The notes under the pieces: generated by a model
What the model saw: only the letters and a program-made list of their open reading frames with translations
Told to the model about the DNA's origin: nothing
Database searches by the model: none
NCBI GenBank assembly: GCA_025352585.1
Contig: JANXTD010000614.1
Span: forward strand, 1 to 6,419
Direction of reading: 5' to 3'
DNA from: Fimbriiglobus sp.
GTDB taxonomy: Bacteria; Planctomycetota; Planctomycetia; Gemmatales; Gemmataceae
Length of the DNA stretch: 6,419 bases
Program-made: the position numbers and the translations under genes
Shown here: positions 6,144 to 6,419 of the stretch, in pieces
How positions within the stretch are numbered: the first letter of the stretch is position 1
How the letters are laid out: each line of letters begins with the position of its first letter

Positions 6144-6419
6144 TCACTTTCGTCGAGCGTAGACGGCGGCGTAGACCAGCGCGCCGACGAGGATGAAACC
6201 GACGCCGACGACGGCCTCGGTGCGCTGGTCGGGCGACAGGAACATGTTGGTCAAGACGCACGCCATGATGGCGACGTACAGCGCCGGCACCACGGGGAAG
6301 CCGGGGCAGCGGTACGGCAACGCCTTCGACTCGGCGGGGTGGCGGCGGCGGAACAGGAACAGCGCGGCGATGACAAGCGTCTCGAAGGTGACAGCGCCGA
6401 ACATGGCGAAGTCGGTCAG
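6144..6419 (-). CDS. APC-family amino-acid permease, C-terminal fragment
   Basis: The last 91 codons of a gene that enters from the right edge; its start lies outside. The fragment shows three hydrophobic segments: residues about 6-23, 41-61 and 69-86 of the visible part. A basic loop RRRHPAESKALPYRCPGFP lies between the first two. The pattern of a positively charged loop, then PYR-x-PG-FPVVPALY, then a final helix and a short basic tail (YARRK) is characteristic of the last helices of APC-superfamily amino-acid/polyamine transporters. Substrate cannot be judged from this end. Its TGA is 8 bases before the ATG of the reductase gene, so it is most likely the upstream member of the same operon. 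Confidence 0.85.
   Translation of the reverse strand: MTDFAMFGAVTFETLVIAALFLFRRRHPAESKALPYRCPGFPVVPALYVAIMACVLTNMFLSPDQRTEAVVGVGFILVGALVYAAVYARRK

Noticed and set aside
6136..6261. In-frame N-terminal extension of the reductase to an ATG at 6261
   Set aside because: It overlaps the permease coding region and is an Arg-rich frame shadow. The family N-terminus begins at MEYR. Only the GTG at 6147 remains a realistic alternative.
1..6419. CRISPR array, insertion sequence, tRNA or known defence operon
   Set aside because: I found no regularly spaced direct repeats, terminal inverted repeats flanking a transposase, cloverleaf, or recognisable defence effector. The caspase-like protein lacks its catalytic Cys and has no defence-type partner nearby.

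Overview
The window is very GC-rich DNA packed with coding sequence. It reads as a chromosomal segment of a Planctomycetota bacterium, perhaps of the Gemmataceae type. That is an inference from base composition, GTG starts, a membrane-anchored caspase-like protein with a long Ala/Pro-rich tail, and an L-galactose-dehydrogenase-like aldo/keto reductase. No rRNA or other taxonomic marker is present. I see no tRNA, rRNA, CRISPR array, insertion sequence or prophage gene.

Layout. Bases 1-93 (minus) hold only the first 31 codons of a secreted-protein gene, essentially its signal peptide. Bases 94-303 are an AT-richer spacer with a 7-bp perfect hairpin and a small palindrome. Bases 304-2760 (minus) encode an 818-residue single-pass membrane protein whose lumenal/periplasmic part begins with a caspase-like (C14/metacaspase) fold. 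The catalytic His is kept, but the catalytic Cys position reads Gly, so it is predicted to be a pseudo-caspase. A 176-bp divergent promoter region (2761-2936) separates it from a plus-strand pair: a stand-alone CheY-like receiver (2937-3335) directly abutted by a DUF2071/YqjF-family gene (3336-4040).

The right half is a minus-strand operon converging on that pair with only 26 bp between the stop codons. Its transcription order is: C-terminus of an APC-type amino-acid permease (6419-6144, cut by the window edge), then an aldo/keto reductase of the L-galactose/D-threo-aldose dehydrogenase type (6135-5200), then a membrane-anchored alpha/beta hydrolase with an intact Ser-Asp-His set (5203-4067). 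The reductase/hydrolase junction is a 4-base GTGA overlap. The permease/reductase junction offers the same arrangement as an alternative start, so the three genes are probably translationally coupled.

Working interpretation. The operon on the right looks like uptake plus oxidation/hydrolysis of small metabolites. The left half looks like signalling: a phosphorylatable receiver without an output domain, divergently transcribed from an apparently inactive caspase-like membrane protein. The caspase-like protein is the most unusual item. No new multi-gene system can be demonstrated from this sequence alone.
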